37,080 nt of DNA from a virus. The position numbers and the translations under genes were made by a program. The notes below the pieces were generated by a model. The model searched no databases and was not told where the DNA came from. It worked only from the letters and a program-made list of their open reading frames with translations. Numbering within the stretch: position 1 is the first letter of the stretch; every line of letters begins with the position of its first letter. The DNA lies in the IMG/VR virus record IMGVR_UViG_3300021962_000284, positions 1 through 37,080 of that record; one strand, given 5' to 3'. This document shows, piece by piece, positions 1 through 10,600 of this stretch.

Positions 1-3000
1 ATTAATTTACCTAACGCAGCGAACGACCCATTGATGGCCGTTCAAATGTTACAGGGTAAGATACCTTTAGTAGAAAGGGATTGGGTAATTACTCGACCTG
101 GTAATATTTTATTTAGAGCGGCAGATTTTGCGGCGAGACTTGGAGGTTTTTATTTTCCAGGTTCTGAAATTCCTGGTGACTATTTTGAAACTGACCCTAA
201 AAATTTAAATCTTGCAGGTCAAATAGGTAAAGCCCTTGGTATTAGTAGTAATAAAGGATTAATTGGTAGGTTAACACATCAAAAATCCGCATCTCAATTA
301 TTTCTTAATAATACAGGAGGAGGACAAAAATCCCAACTTTATTACACTTTAGGATTTAACAGATATGGTCCTGATTATGATAAGGGTATTATCGGTAACC
401 TTATTGACGGTGCTAAAAATTTATTAAATAGTCTTTTAGATAACCCAACTAAGGGAGGATACTATGTCGGTAGTAAAGAAGTTGACCCTAGTTATGTTGA
501 TGGTCCTTCAGGAAAATTACCTTTAAATATGTTTGGGGAAGAGGTTCAAACATCTGTTTACGGACCTAATGTATTGGCGGATTTATACGAGCCAGGTTTA
601 GACGGTATTAAATTTGGTTTTGCTGGCGATTCTTTCTATGGAAATGGTGGGTTATCGGGAGGACTGACTTGGTCTACCGCAAATTCAGATTCTAAAGTTG
701 GTTATAAGGTAGGAAAAAATGGTAATCAAATTAGTATTGATTCTGAATATAATCAAACCAAATCTTATTTAAGTCTTGATTTAAGTACTACTGATAAAAA
801 CTTTAGAGAAGGTTCTATTTTATGGCACACACAAAAATTAGTTGAAGCTGGAGACGGTGATACTGCTCACGTAGGTAATGCTATTAATCAAATCAGTAAA
901 GTTTTTAATGATGGGTATAAAGAAATTACCAAAGGTTCTAAAGTAATGACATATGTTGACGAGGGTGGTGTTGAAGTTGGTAAAGAATATTGTAGAGTCT
1001 TTACTAAAGATACACCATATTTTACATATGCTGATTTACAAAAGAGAGACGGTAATCATAGAGGGTATTCATATTCAGTTTTGGATAAAACATATAACCT
1101 TAACATAGCCCCTTTAAAAGGTACATCAACCTCAAGTTCAACAAATATTAAAGACGGTAGAGTTAAAAAATATATGTTTTCTATTGAGAATTTGGCTTGG
1201 AGAACATCTAATCGACCTGGATTAACTTATCTTGATTTACCTGAGTGTGAAAGAGGTCCTAATGGAGGAAGAATTATGTGGTTTCCACCTTATGATATAA
1301 GTTTTAACGAAAATGTTACACCAAGTTTCCAAGGACAAGATTTCTTAGGTAGACCTGAGCCTGTTTATACTTACAAGAGTACTCAAAGAACAGGCACATT
1401 GAGTTGGAAGATTATTGTTGACCACCCATCAATTTTAAACACTATTGTGGAGAAAGAATTGAAAGGAAAAAATAAAGACCTTATTAATAATGTAGTTGAT
1501 TCGTTTTTTGCGGGATGTAAGAAATACGATATATATGAGTTGGCTAGAAAATATAACACAATCCCGATTAGTGAATTGTTTTATATGCAACAAATCATTA
1601 CCAACCCAAATGTTAAACCCGAGGATGTCGTGGAAGTGGGAACAAATATACCTGATACCACAGACCAAACTACACCTGCAACACCAGTACCAACGAATGT
1701 TGATTTAAGTAAGTGGGTCGGTTTAGGGTTTTATTTTGATAATGATTACCCCAACCCTAAAACTACTCAAACAACAACTAATGATAGTTTTGCAACTTTA
1801 TATACTAACTATACCGCCAAACAAGGTACTTACCAAAGTAACGCAACTGCAACAAACAAACCATTAGTTGATACATTCTTTAAAGATGTTGTAATTTTTA
1901 ACTATACCGAGACTGAAAAGTTTTTAAATGATTTGGTTGAAACTTTTGAAAATAATAAAACTTCAGACGGATTATCAAGTAGTGCTGAGGTTGAGTTAGT
2001 ATTAGATGGAAGTGCTTCGGCACCTAACACTGCATCATATAATAAAAATTTATCACAACGAAGAATTTCTTCTGTTCAAAATTATTTAAGAGCTTGGAAC
2101 GGTGGTAAATTAAAAAAATACGTTGATGGTAAAACTTTAAAAATTGTTGACGGTGCATCTTTAGGTGAATCTGCTACTAATGTTTCACCAAAATCTAAAG
2201 GTGGTGGTACTTTAGGACCCTTTAATTGTTCTGATGGGGACCCGTCAGCAAACAAAAATAATGAAATATACACACCTAATGCTATGGCGTGTAGAAGAGT
2301 TAGTATACGAAGTGTAAAAGCCAATATTAAACCAAACGCAACTGTAACACCTGAAAACGGTACACAAGGTGGTAGTGGTAATGGTGTTATACCAGTTCCT
2401 GGTTATAAACCAGCGGTACCCGTACCACCAACAATAACAACAACTCAAAAACTTAAGGACGGTATTAGTAAGAAAATACTTAGAAGATTGTTATCTGAAT
2501 GTGATTATTTTACATTAATAGAAGAACAGAATCCTATGTTCTATGATACTATTAAAGAAAAGGTAAAATATTTTGACCCAGCGTTTCACTCTATGACACC
2601 TGAAGGTCTTAACTCTAGATTAACTTTCTTACACCAATGTACAAGACCTGGTGATACCATTCCTGTAATTGGTAATGATGGTAAACCTAAGTACAATAGT
2701 TCAGTTAACACTAGTTTTGGTGCACCGCCAGTATTAGTTTTAAGAGTGGGTGATTTTTACAACACTAAAATAATCCCGACATCATTACAAATAAGTTATG
2801 AACCTTTAGTTTTTGATATTAATCCTGAAGGTATTGGAGTTCAACCAATGATTGCTAAGATATCGTTAGGATTTAACTTTGTTGGTGGCTCAGGATTGAA
2901 AGAACCAATTGATAAATTACAAAACGCGTTGTCCTTTAATTACTACGCTAATACTGAGATGTATGATGAGAGAGCGGATTGGACTGATGATTCATTTAAA

Positions 3001-4317
3001 AAGATTGATAATGATTTACTTAGGGCGTTGTTAGATAAGACACCTGTTGTTGGAGTTAATGATGCTAATAACGCATTATCTAATGAGGGTGGAACTACTA
3101 TTGGTGTTATTCAAGAAAAGATAGAATCTGATTTAGGTACTAGTGGTACAATTACTTATCAAAAAATAATGGACGAATCCTTATTGAAAGGTGGGCAATC
3201 ATACATTGACACCACTTTAAATAAAATCGAACAAATAACTAAAGATTATAATTTTCAAATTTATACTGCATATTCTCAGGGAAGGAAATATGTTAAAGGT
3301 AAAACTAAAGAATTTACAACTCCTAAAGATTTAGAGATTTATGGTAAAACAGATACTATTGAGAGTAAAATTAGTAAATTGTATGAAATGGTAATTGAGG
3401 ATATCGATAAGGTTAATAGTAAAAATGATGATGGTCTTAAATATATTACCAATTTATATCAAAATGATTTTCAAAATTCGGTTATTAAAAAAGTTAAAGA
3501 AAATTTAAAAAACGCGGTAAATAAAACTAAATCAAGTGTATTAACGGCTTTAACATCTGCAGATAATGAGATGACTAAAGCACAATTAGAATTAATTAGA
3601 ACTCTCTCTAAGTTAGATATTGTTGACACAAAATCTGATGGTTATATTAAAACAGACCAAACTGCAAAAATTTATAATTTAACCGCAACTACTGAAGTTC
3701 AATCGGGGTCAACGTTTGCTAATACTTATGATGAATTAGTTGGGGACTACAGTTCTGCAATAGATTCACTATATTCTTTTTATACTGATATGAAAAGTTT
3801 TAAATCGACAGGAAATTCACCTAAAACATATGCGTTAGTGGATTTAGAATATAACCCTGAAAATTTAAAAACTTATAAAGCTGGAGGTTTTGGTACTGAC
3901 CCTAAAAATGGTGATGAAGAACGAAGATTTTATGCTTTAATGAGTAGAACAATTTTAGATAATAATTTATATGAAACGTTTATTAAAGATATTGTACCTT
4001 CCGATATTGCAAATTCAAAATCTGCGGGACCTACATTAATTGATTATACTAAAACATATTTTACAAACATCAAAACAAGTTATAAAGAAGAATACGATGC
4101 GGAACAACTAATTGTGAAGTCTTTCAAAGAAACTACTAACTATAAAGACAAATATTCTAAATGGACACCATACCCATCAGGTAAGGTTAGAAAGTTTGAT
4201 TTTAATGGATATGTTGAAGGAACTGGAGAACAAACAACTAGAATACAAAACTTATATAAAAATGGTAACTCAAATGAAGATACCACAACATTTAACGGAA
4301 AAAATAAACTAAACTAA
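1..4317 (+). CDS. Large baseplate/tail structural protein with inserted OmpA-like domain (5' partial)
   Basis: The reading frame is already open at base 1, so the true start is upstream; the TTG at 31 and ATG at 34 are internal. About 1438 codons are visible. The middle (about 1230-1440) contains the segments MWFPPYDISF, RPEPVYTYKST and RTGTLSWKIIVDHPSIL, which resemble baseplate structural proteins I know from T4-like phages, although I cannot name a T4 equivalent. Bases about 1873-2320 read as an OmpA-like peptidoglycan-binding domain: strand GSASAP, then the helix motif NLSQRRISSVQNYL, then a late RRVSI. The usual Asp of the GHTD loop is absent but the LSxxR arginine is kept. The gene overlaps the LysM-like gp53 gene by one base and a hub gene follows, so a baseplate or tail-tube-end role is inferred. 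A tape-measure role is less likely because there are no long coiled coils. Confidence 0.7.
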   Translation: MNLPNAANDPLMAVQMLQGKIPLVERDWVITRPGNILFRAADFAARLGGFYFPGSEIPGDYFETDPKNLNLAGQIGKALGISSNKGLIGRLTHQKSASQLFLNNTGGGQKSQLYYTLGFNRYGPDYDKGIIGNLIDGAKNLLNSLLDNPTKGGYYVGSKEVDPSYVDGPSGKLPLNMFGEEVQTSVYGPNVLADLYEPGLDGIKFGFAGDSFYGNGGLSGGLTWSTANSDSKVGYKVGKNGNQISIDSEYNQTKSYLSLDLSTTDKNFREGSILWHTQKLVEAGDGDTAHVGNAINQISKVFNDGYKEITKGSKVMTYVDEGGVEVGKEYCRVFTKDTPYFTYADLQKRDGNHRGYSYSVLDKTYNLNIAPLKGTSTSSSTNIKDGRVKKYMFSIENLAWRTSNRPGLTYLDLPECERGPNGGRIMWFPPYDISFNENVTPSFQGQDFLGRPEPVYTYKSTQRTGTLSWKIIVDHPSILNTIVEKELKGKNKDLINNVVDSFFAGCKKYDIYELARKYNTIPISELFYMQQIITNPNVKPEDVVEVGTNIPDTTDQTTPATPVPTNVDLSKWVGLGFYFDNDYPNPKTTQTTTNDSFATLYTNYTAKQGTYQSNATATNKPLVDTFFKDVVIFNYTETEKFLNDLVETFENNKTSDGLSSSAEVELVLDGSASAPNTASYNKNLSQRRISSVQNYLRAWNGGKLKKYVDGKTLKIVDGASLGESATNVSPKSKGGGTLGPFNCSDGDPSANKNNEIYTPNAMACRRVSIRSVKANIKPNATVTPENGTQGGSGNGVIPVPGYKPAVPVPPTITTTQKLKDGISKKILRRLLSECDYFTLIEEQNPMFYDTIKEKVKYFDPAFHSMTPEGLNSRLTFLHQCTRPGDTIPVIGNDGKPKYNSSVNTSFGAPPVLVLRVGDFYNTKIIPTSLQISYEPLVFDINPEGIGVQPMIAKISLGFNFVGGSGLKEPIDKLQNALSFNYYANTEMYDERADWTDDSFKKIDNDLLRALLDKTPVVGVNDANNALSNEGGTTIGVIQEKIESDLGTSGTITYQKIMDESLLKGGQSYIDTTLNKIEQITKDYNFQIYTAYSQGRKYVKGKTKEFTTPKDLEIYGKTDTIESKISKLYEMVIEDIDKVNSKNDDGLKYITNLYQNDFQNSVIKKVKENLKNAVNKTKSSVLTALTSADNEMTKAQLELIRTLSKLDIVDTKSDGYIKTDQTAKIYNLTATTEVQSGSTFANTYDELVGDYSSAIDSLYSFYTDMKSFKSTGNSPKTYALVDLEYNPENLKTYKAGGFGTDPKNGDEERRFYALMSRTILDNNLYETFIKDIVPSDIANSKSAGPTLIDYTKTYFTNIKTSYKEEYDAEQLIVKSFKETTNYKDKYSKWTPYPSGKVRKFDFNGYVEGTGEQTTRIQNLYKNGNSNEDTTTFNGKNKLN

Positions 4318-4640
4318 TGTCAGACATATATTTTAATAGATATTATAACTTTCTAATTAACGGAGACCAAACTGTGGTACCGTTTGTAAAAATACCCGTA
4401 AAATCTTCGGATAAGAAATATTTTTACAAAACAGGTATTAGTCGTTTAGATAAAATAAGTCAAGAATTTTATGGTACTCCTTTTTTTGGATGGGTTATAC
4501 TTGCGGCAAATCCACTATATGGGGGATTAGAATGGAACATACCTGACAATGCTCTATTGACAATTCCATTTCCTTTAGTAGCTTCTGTACAAGATTATGA
4601 ATCTGAACTAAACACTTACTTCTTCTATTATGGTAGATAA
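4317..4640 (+). CDS. 53: Baseplate wedge protein, gp53-like with LysM-like fold
   Basis: This is a 107-residue protein. Residues 41-86 carry the signature of gp53/tail-X type LysM-like modules: ISRLDKISQEFYGTP, then a W-x-x-x-x-A-N core (GWVILAANPLYGG), then IPDNALLTIPFPL. T4 gp53 is a baseplate wedge subunit of about 196 residues, so this version is close to the bare module. The ATG at 4317 overlaps the upstream TAA (TAATG), and its own stop overlaps the next start by 11 bases, so the three genes are probably translationally coupled. Its neighbours are a baseplate protein and the hub, which supports the call. The LysM-like fold may touch peptidoglycan or may be purely structural; the sequence does not decide. 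Confidence 0.8.
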   Translation: MSDIYFNRYYNFLINGDQTVVPFVKIPVKSSDKKYFYKTGISRLDKISQEFYGTPFFGWVILAANPLYGGLEWNIPDNALLTIPFPLVASVQDYESELNTYFFYYGR

Positions 4641-7600
4641 CAATGAAAACGTATTAGTTGAATTCGATTATCAAAACATTGTTTTAGTTGACCCAAATAA
4701 AATAATAGATAGTGAAGGAAACGTTAAAGAACGATTATTAAAACACGAAAATCTAGTTTATTATGCGAACTTGGAATGTAACTTATTTCCGAGAACAAGA
4801 CTTTCTGTAGGTAATAATGGGTATTATGAAAATAAAACCGTATCGATTGCCGCGATTAATTTTTTAAAGCCAGGTAATAAAACCTTTTTAGATAATGGTT
4901 ATTTAGATGAAATAACAGGGTTTAATAGTGTCCAAGGAAAAGGAGCTAATCAAATTATTGAAACTAACAATCAAATTGTTAAATCTGACAAATCTACTGA
5001 ATCATATCTAACACAATCCATTTCAAATAATATTGATAATAATTTATTATTAATTAGTGATATTTCAATAAACACTCCTTTAAATTTAACACCTACAGTT
5101 ACAATTAAAATGGAGGATATTAGAGGTAGAGCATTATTTGAACAAGGTGAAAATTCACCATATTCAGTATTCTTTAATTACCCATATCCGTTATTTTATT
5201 TAACGGTAAAAGGTTATTTAGGTAAAGCCGTAAAATATCAATTAGCATTAAAAACCTTTAACGCCAGATTTGACACTGCAAGTGGAAACTTTAAAATTGA
5301 ATGTGTTTTTATGGCATATAAGTATAATGTACTTACTAATTTAAGTATGGAACAAGTTAAGGCGGTTCCATATATGTATAGAACTAAATATACCTTAAGT
5401 CCTGTGGGAGATGCTTCAACACAATCTTCTCAAAATCAAGTTGGTAATACCACTAAAGATGTTTCTATGAAAACAACATCAAGAGGGTATGAGAAAATGA
5501 AGGAAGTGTACTCAGAATATAAAAGTAAGGGATTAATTCCTGAAGATTTTCCTGAGATGACTTTACAAGAATTAGTTGTAAAACTTGAAGTACTTGAAAA
5601 GACTATCACAGATAGTTTAAGTAAAGCGGATATGGCTCCGATAACTGACGGTGAAAACTATCAAAATAATTTAACTGAATATGAAAAAGAGGTTTATTTT
5701 GCTAGAGGTAATTCTTGGTTTTATAAGTATATGAATACTACTGAGTTTTTTATTGATAAAGCTACAGGGTTAAAAATGTACACATTCAATAAAGAAACTA
5801 TTGAAGGTAAGAAAAAATTAACTGCAATTACTGATTTATCAAAAGGTTTAATTCCGAAATGGAATAAAGTTTTGGCGGATAATAAAACTTTTGGTAATGG
5901 TGGAAAATATAAAGTTGGTGGTGAAGAATTTAATTCGGAGATTCAAAACAAGATTAATTTTTTAATGTTTACCATTAATTCTTCTCCTGACCAAATCAAT
6001 TGGGATGAAACCTATAGACAAAGAACAGGTAAAGAAGCTAATGAGGTTGGTGTTACAGAATTAAAAACAAAATCATATCAAAACGTTTTACGTTCAGCAA
6101 CTGTTGATGGTGAAGATGTTACATTTAATTGGTATGTTTTTGAGGGACCTGGTCGATTTGTCGACAGTATGCAGATTATGCACAATAAAGCGACCTCTAA
6201 ATTAGATGAAATCCAAGAGAAGTTCTCTAAATTATTATCTACAAGGTTATCAGACCCTAAAAGTGGTTTAGGATTTAAACCTACATTAAAAAATGTTATT
6301 GCCGTTTTATTAGCGGGTAGTGAGGCGTTTTTACGAATAATGTGTGATGTTCACCAAAATGCTTGGAACCAAAGAAAAAACAAATATAGAGTTGGAGCGG
6401 TTTTAAGTAATGATAAATCTGCAACTTCCGTTGACGCTAAACAATCCGTGGAAACTACTGACGGTAATTTAATTCCTGTTTATCCTTGGCCTCAATATTT
6501 TGTTGAAACTAATAATGATAAAGGTGAGAAGTTTGAAATTGCATACCCTGGTGACCCTAAAGTTATTTCTAAAACTAAAGGGTATCTCTATGATGTGTGG
6601 CCTGAAGTAGAATTTGTTGAAGAATTTATTAAAGGTAAAACAGTTACCATAGTACCTAGTGCCGATACTCAATCAAGTACTTCGGCGTCTAATCTTGTTA
6701 ATAGAGTATCGTTAAACGCCATAGATTTCCCAACAACTAATACATTCTTTTCAAACAAACAAGAATCTAAATTTATGTATGAAATTTGGGAAAGAATATT
6801 CTTACCTGCGAATTATCAAAGGTTTATGAGACCTAACGCTGAAAATGAGATTCTTGATGTTATTGCGGAATCAGAATATATTAACATTAGTAAATCATTA
6901 TTACAAGAAGCCCCGTTCCTAATTGAAAAATTAAAAAGATATGGTTTTAATTCAAGTAACTATGTCCCTTTCTTAGCGAGTATATCAAATGATGGACTTG
7001 GAGAAAGTTGGCAAAAATTTATTAGAGATGAATTTGTAACAACCTACATCCAACAGGAGGTTAATAGTCAATTTGTTATTTTAGATAACACAGTTATTAG
7101 TTCAGGGTATCAAAATGTTGACCCTCAGCCTACCAATATAGATAAACTTAAAAGTTACTTAAAAAGTAATGTAACTAATAGTACTAACTTCTTAGATACA
7201 TTACCGTATAATATGGAAGGATGGTATTCTAAAAATTTAGCAAATGGTAAAACTTCAGGTTCTATAAGGGACACATATAACACTAGTAAAGTTTATGTGT
7301 TGAATGAGGATAAGAAAATGGTTGCAAATTTTGACAGTAGTACTACCCCTAATGATAATAGACCCGTTAGTAGTTTTAATTATTTAAAACCTAATATCCC
7401 AACACAAGACGGATTGGGACTACAAAGTTTCTATTCTCAAAGAGCTGGTGACGATTTTGCTAATACACAACAAGTAACTGAAGGACAAGTTAATTATATT
7501 AATTATAGTGGTAATGTTTCGGCACAACAAACAACTTCTATGATGAATACCCCTATGTTTGTAAACTCAGTCTTACAAGGGGTTGATAATTGGTTATCGG

Positions 7601-10600
7601 GTAATACATATCCATATGTTAACGCGTCTTATTTGTTATTGAACAGTTTACCTATTGCAACTCTTAGAGAAAAATATAAATCATATTCAAATGGGGTTGC
7701 AACCGATTTAGATTATATTTTTGCGGTATTTAAAAAATTCGGTGCAATTCATAAAGTCCCATACGCTTGGGTTTTAAAATATGGGTCTATATGGCATAGA
7801 TATAAGAATTGGGTAGAAAACGGTGTTGATATATTAGACACGGTATGGAAAGATTTTGATGCCGCGGGTAATTATGACCCTAATGTGAGTGACCCTGAGA
7901 GAACTTACACTTTAACAATTCCTGGTGATACAACAACTACCGACATTGTTTTACAAAGTGTAACACCTGTTGTTGGTGGAACTGTAACACAATTAAATTT
8001 AGGGTTTTACCCTAAGGTAATTGATAAGTTTAACTTATTCTATAGAGGTTATAATCTCTTCGATAACTATACTAATAGTGGAATTCAAGCTCAGTTAGAT
8101 AACTCAACAAATGGTTTTACTTTAAAACCAGTTTCCGATGCAATAATTAACAAATATTCGGGATATAACGATTCTGATTTAACTGATATTTTATCAATTA
8201 AACCTTGGAATTGTACATTATTAGATAAGAAAAATAAAATCGAATATATTATACCTTCTTTTGGTAGTAATATAAATCAAATTGGTTCGGAATGTTTTAA
8301 TAATAGTGGACAATTGATATTAAACATTACGTCAAATCCTGCCATTTTTAATGGTTCAGTTAGAAGTTTTTGGGCTTTACCAAATTACGGATATTTTGAT
8401 TTATTTGAGGTGGATAAACCTGAACCGACACAACACCTTAAAACAATTTTAAGTGGTTCTCCAGACCAATTAGCGTTTACCTTAGGTAAATATAGTGCTT
8501 ACACTTCTAATGAAGAAATGTTCTCAGTTTTCAATAGAGAGATTTTAGATATGTTAGAAAATGAGTTCTTAAAGTTCTCAAAATCTATGTACGAATATGA
8601 GACTAAACAAGTGGATGGTTTAGTTACAACTAGAGTTCAAATTGATAAATTATATTTGGACCCTAACGGTATTAATAAAAATTTCCAACTTTTGTTAAAA
8701 GATATGATGTCGGTTAACATAGTTACCCCAACATCTACTAGTTCTTTAAATCAGACTAATACATTAAAACAAGAACAATTTATTAAAGTTAATAATACTA
8801 TTAAAAATTTCTTGGAATTTGATGTTATTTTAAAATATGGTAATCCTGGCGATTATAATAGACGATTGTTTGACAGTTTTGCGACTAATGTATTCATTGA
8901 AGATAAGATATCATTTAACTACTATGTTGAAGGTTCATTACCTAAATCAGGAGTTACAGGGACAACTCTTTCAGTTTATAAATCCGCAAATCCCGAAAGT
9001 TGGAAAGCTTTAGAAACGTATGTTGGATTTTCAACCGAGGAGGGGGTTAAATATACTAGTACGGGTAGTGTTATTACCGATTTCTTTATCGATATGAATG
9101 TTGAGTTTATTCCTGAGTCGGTGCAAACATTAGCACCTTTAATTAAGATTTATGCTACTCAAAAGAAATTAGACCCTACAATGAATCGTGGTAAATTTAT
9201 TGCGTTATTAAATCAATATCTAAACGATAACAAGAAATTTAGTGATACATTATTAAATTCTGTATTTCAGAAAGTTAGGTTTGGACTACCTAATGTTGAT
9301 ATTATTCCTGAAAAACCTATGGATACTGCATTACAGGGGGAACAAACTAAAGTTGAATTATGGGAAACATTTAAAGCCTTGAATGATACTTGGGTTGCGG
9401 GATATGATTATACACAAACAACTTTCTTAGAGGATGTACTTTTATTAGATAGAGGTAATAGAAACATTGCTGATGAGGTTTTAATTGACCCTTTTAAGGT
9501 TAGAAATTTATTAAAGTCAATCAATCCTAGTGCTTCGGTATATTTCTATTTAGAATCATTATTAGACATTCATCATTTTGTTTGTATGATGCACCCAGCA
9601 TATGTTAATTACTACAATGTACAGGAAGTTGAAAAAAACAATGTACCTAAAATTGAGGGTAGTTTGGAGTTTGGTAATACATTATTTGGTACCTACCTAA
9701 ATGTTGATACTCGAGCATCATCACCAAAATTAGTTTGTATATATGCCGCAGAACCAAGTAAGCATTTAGAAAACGATAAAAATGAAAATAACAGATTTAA
9801 ATCAGATTCATTTGATTTAAGAAGAAGTAGTGATAATCCTCTGACTGATAAGTTAGAAGGTAAAACAGATTGGGGGTTATCTAATAGGGTTGTTGGTTTT
9901 AATGTCGATATTGGAATTCGTAATCAAAATATATTTTACTATTTTGATGTATCTCAGGACAGTGGTAAACAAACATCGGAATCCTTACTTCAGATGGATA
10001 ATCTTATTAACCAATCAAATGGTAAACAAACTGCAACTCAAAACGTTTCATTATGGAACTTTTATAAGAGTAGGTCATACCAATGTAGAGTTAATATGTT
10101 GGGTAATGTTATGATACAACCAACAATGTATTTTAATGTTAGACACGTACCAATGTTTAATGGTCCTTATTATATTATGGACGTTAATCACAGTATTTCA
10201 CCAGGAAGATTTGAAACCACATTTACGGGTATTAGACAACAAGTGTTCGCATTACCGAAAATGGAGAATTATATTCAAACGTTAACTAAAAAGTTATTCC
10301 TTGATTTATATCAACAGGTTAAACAAAAAGTTAATACGGACGCTAAAAGTAATTCTACTGCTAATTCGAATCCAAATAGTGTTACTACTACAAGTTCAAC
10401 CGCGGCACCAAGTACTAATAACTCAACTGTGACAAATACAGGTAAGGTTGATGACTCTCAAAATTGTTCAACTAAGTTAGACCCAAAATATAACAAATAT
10501 GTTGGTACTAACCCTGAACAGTCTTCTTTAAGTCCTAAACAAGTGATTGATGGTATTAACTATAATGTATCAAGTGGTGACAATTTGGATATAACTAAGA

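Noticed and set aside
2082-2448. Two minus-strand open frames of 67-80 codons inside the first gene
   Set aside because: They overlap a well-supported long frame, have no relatives I recognise and resemble other chance antisense frames in the window.
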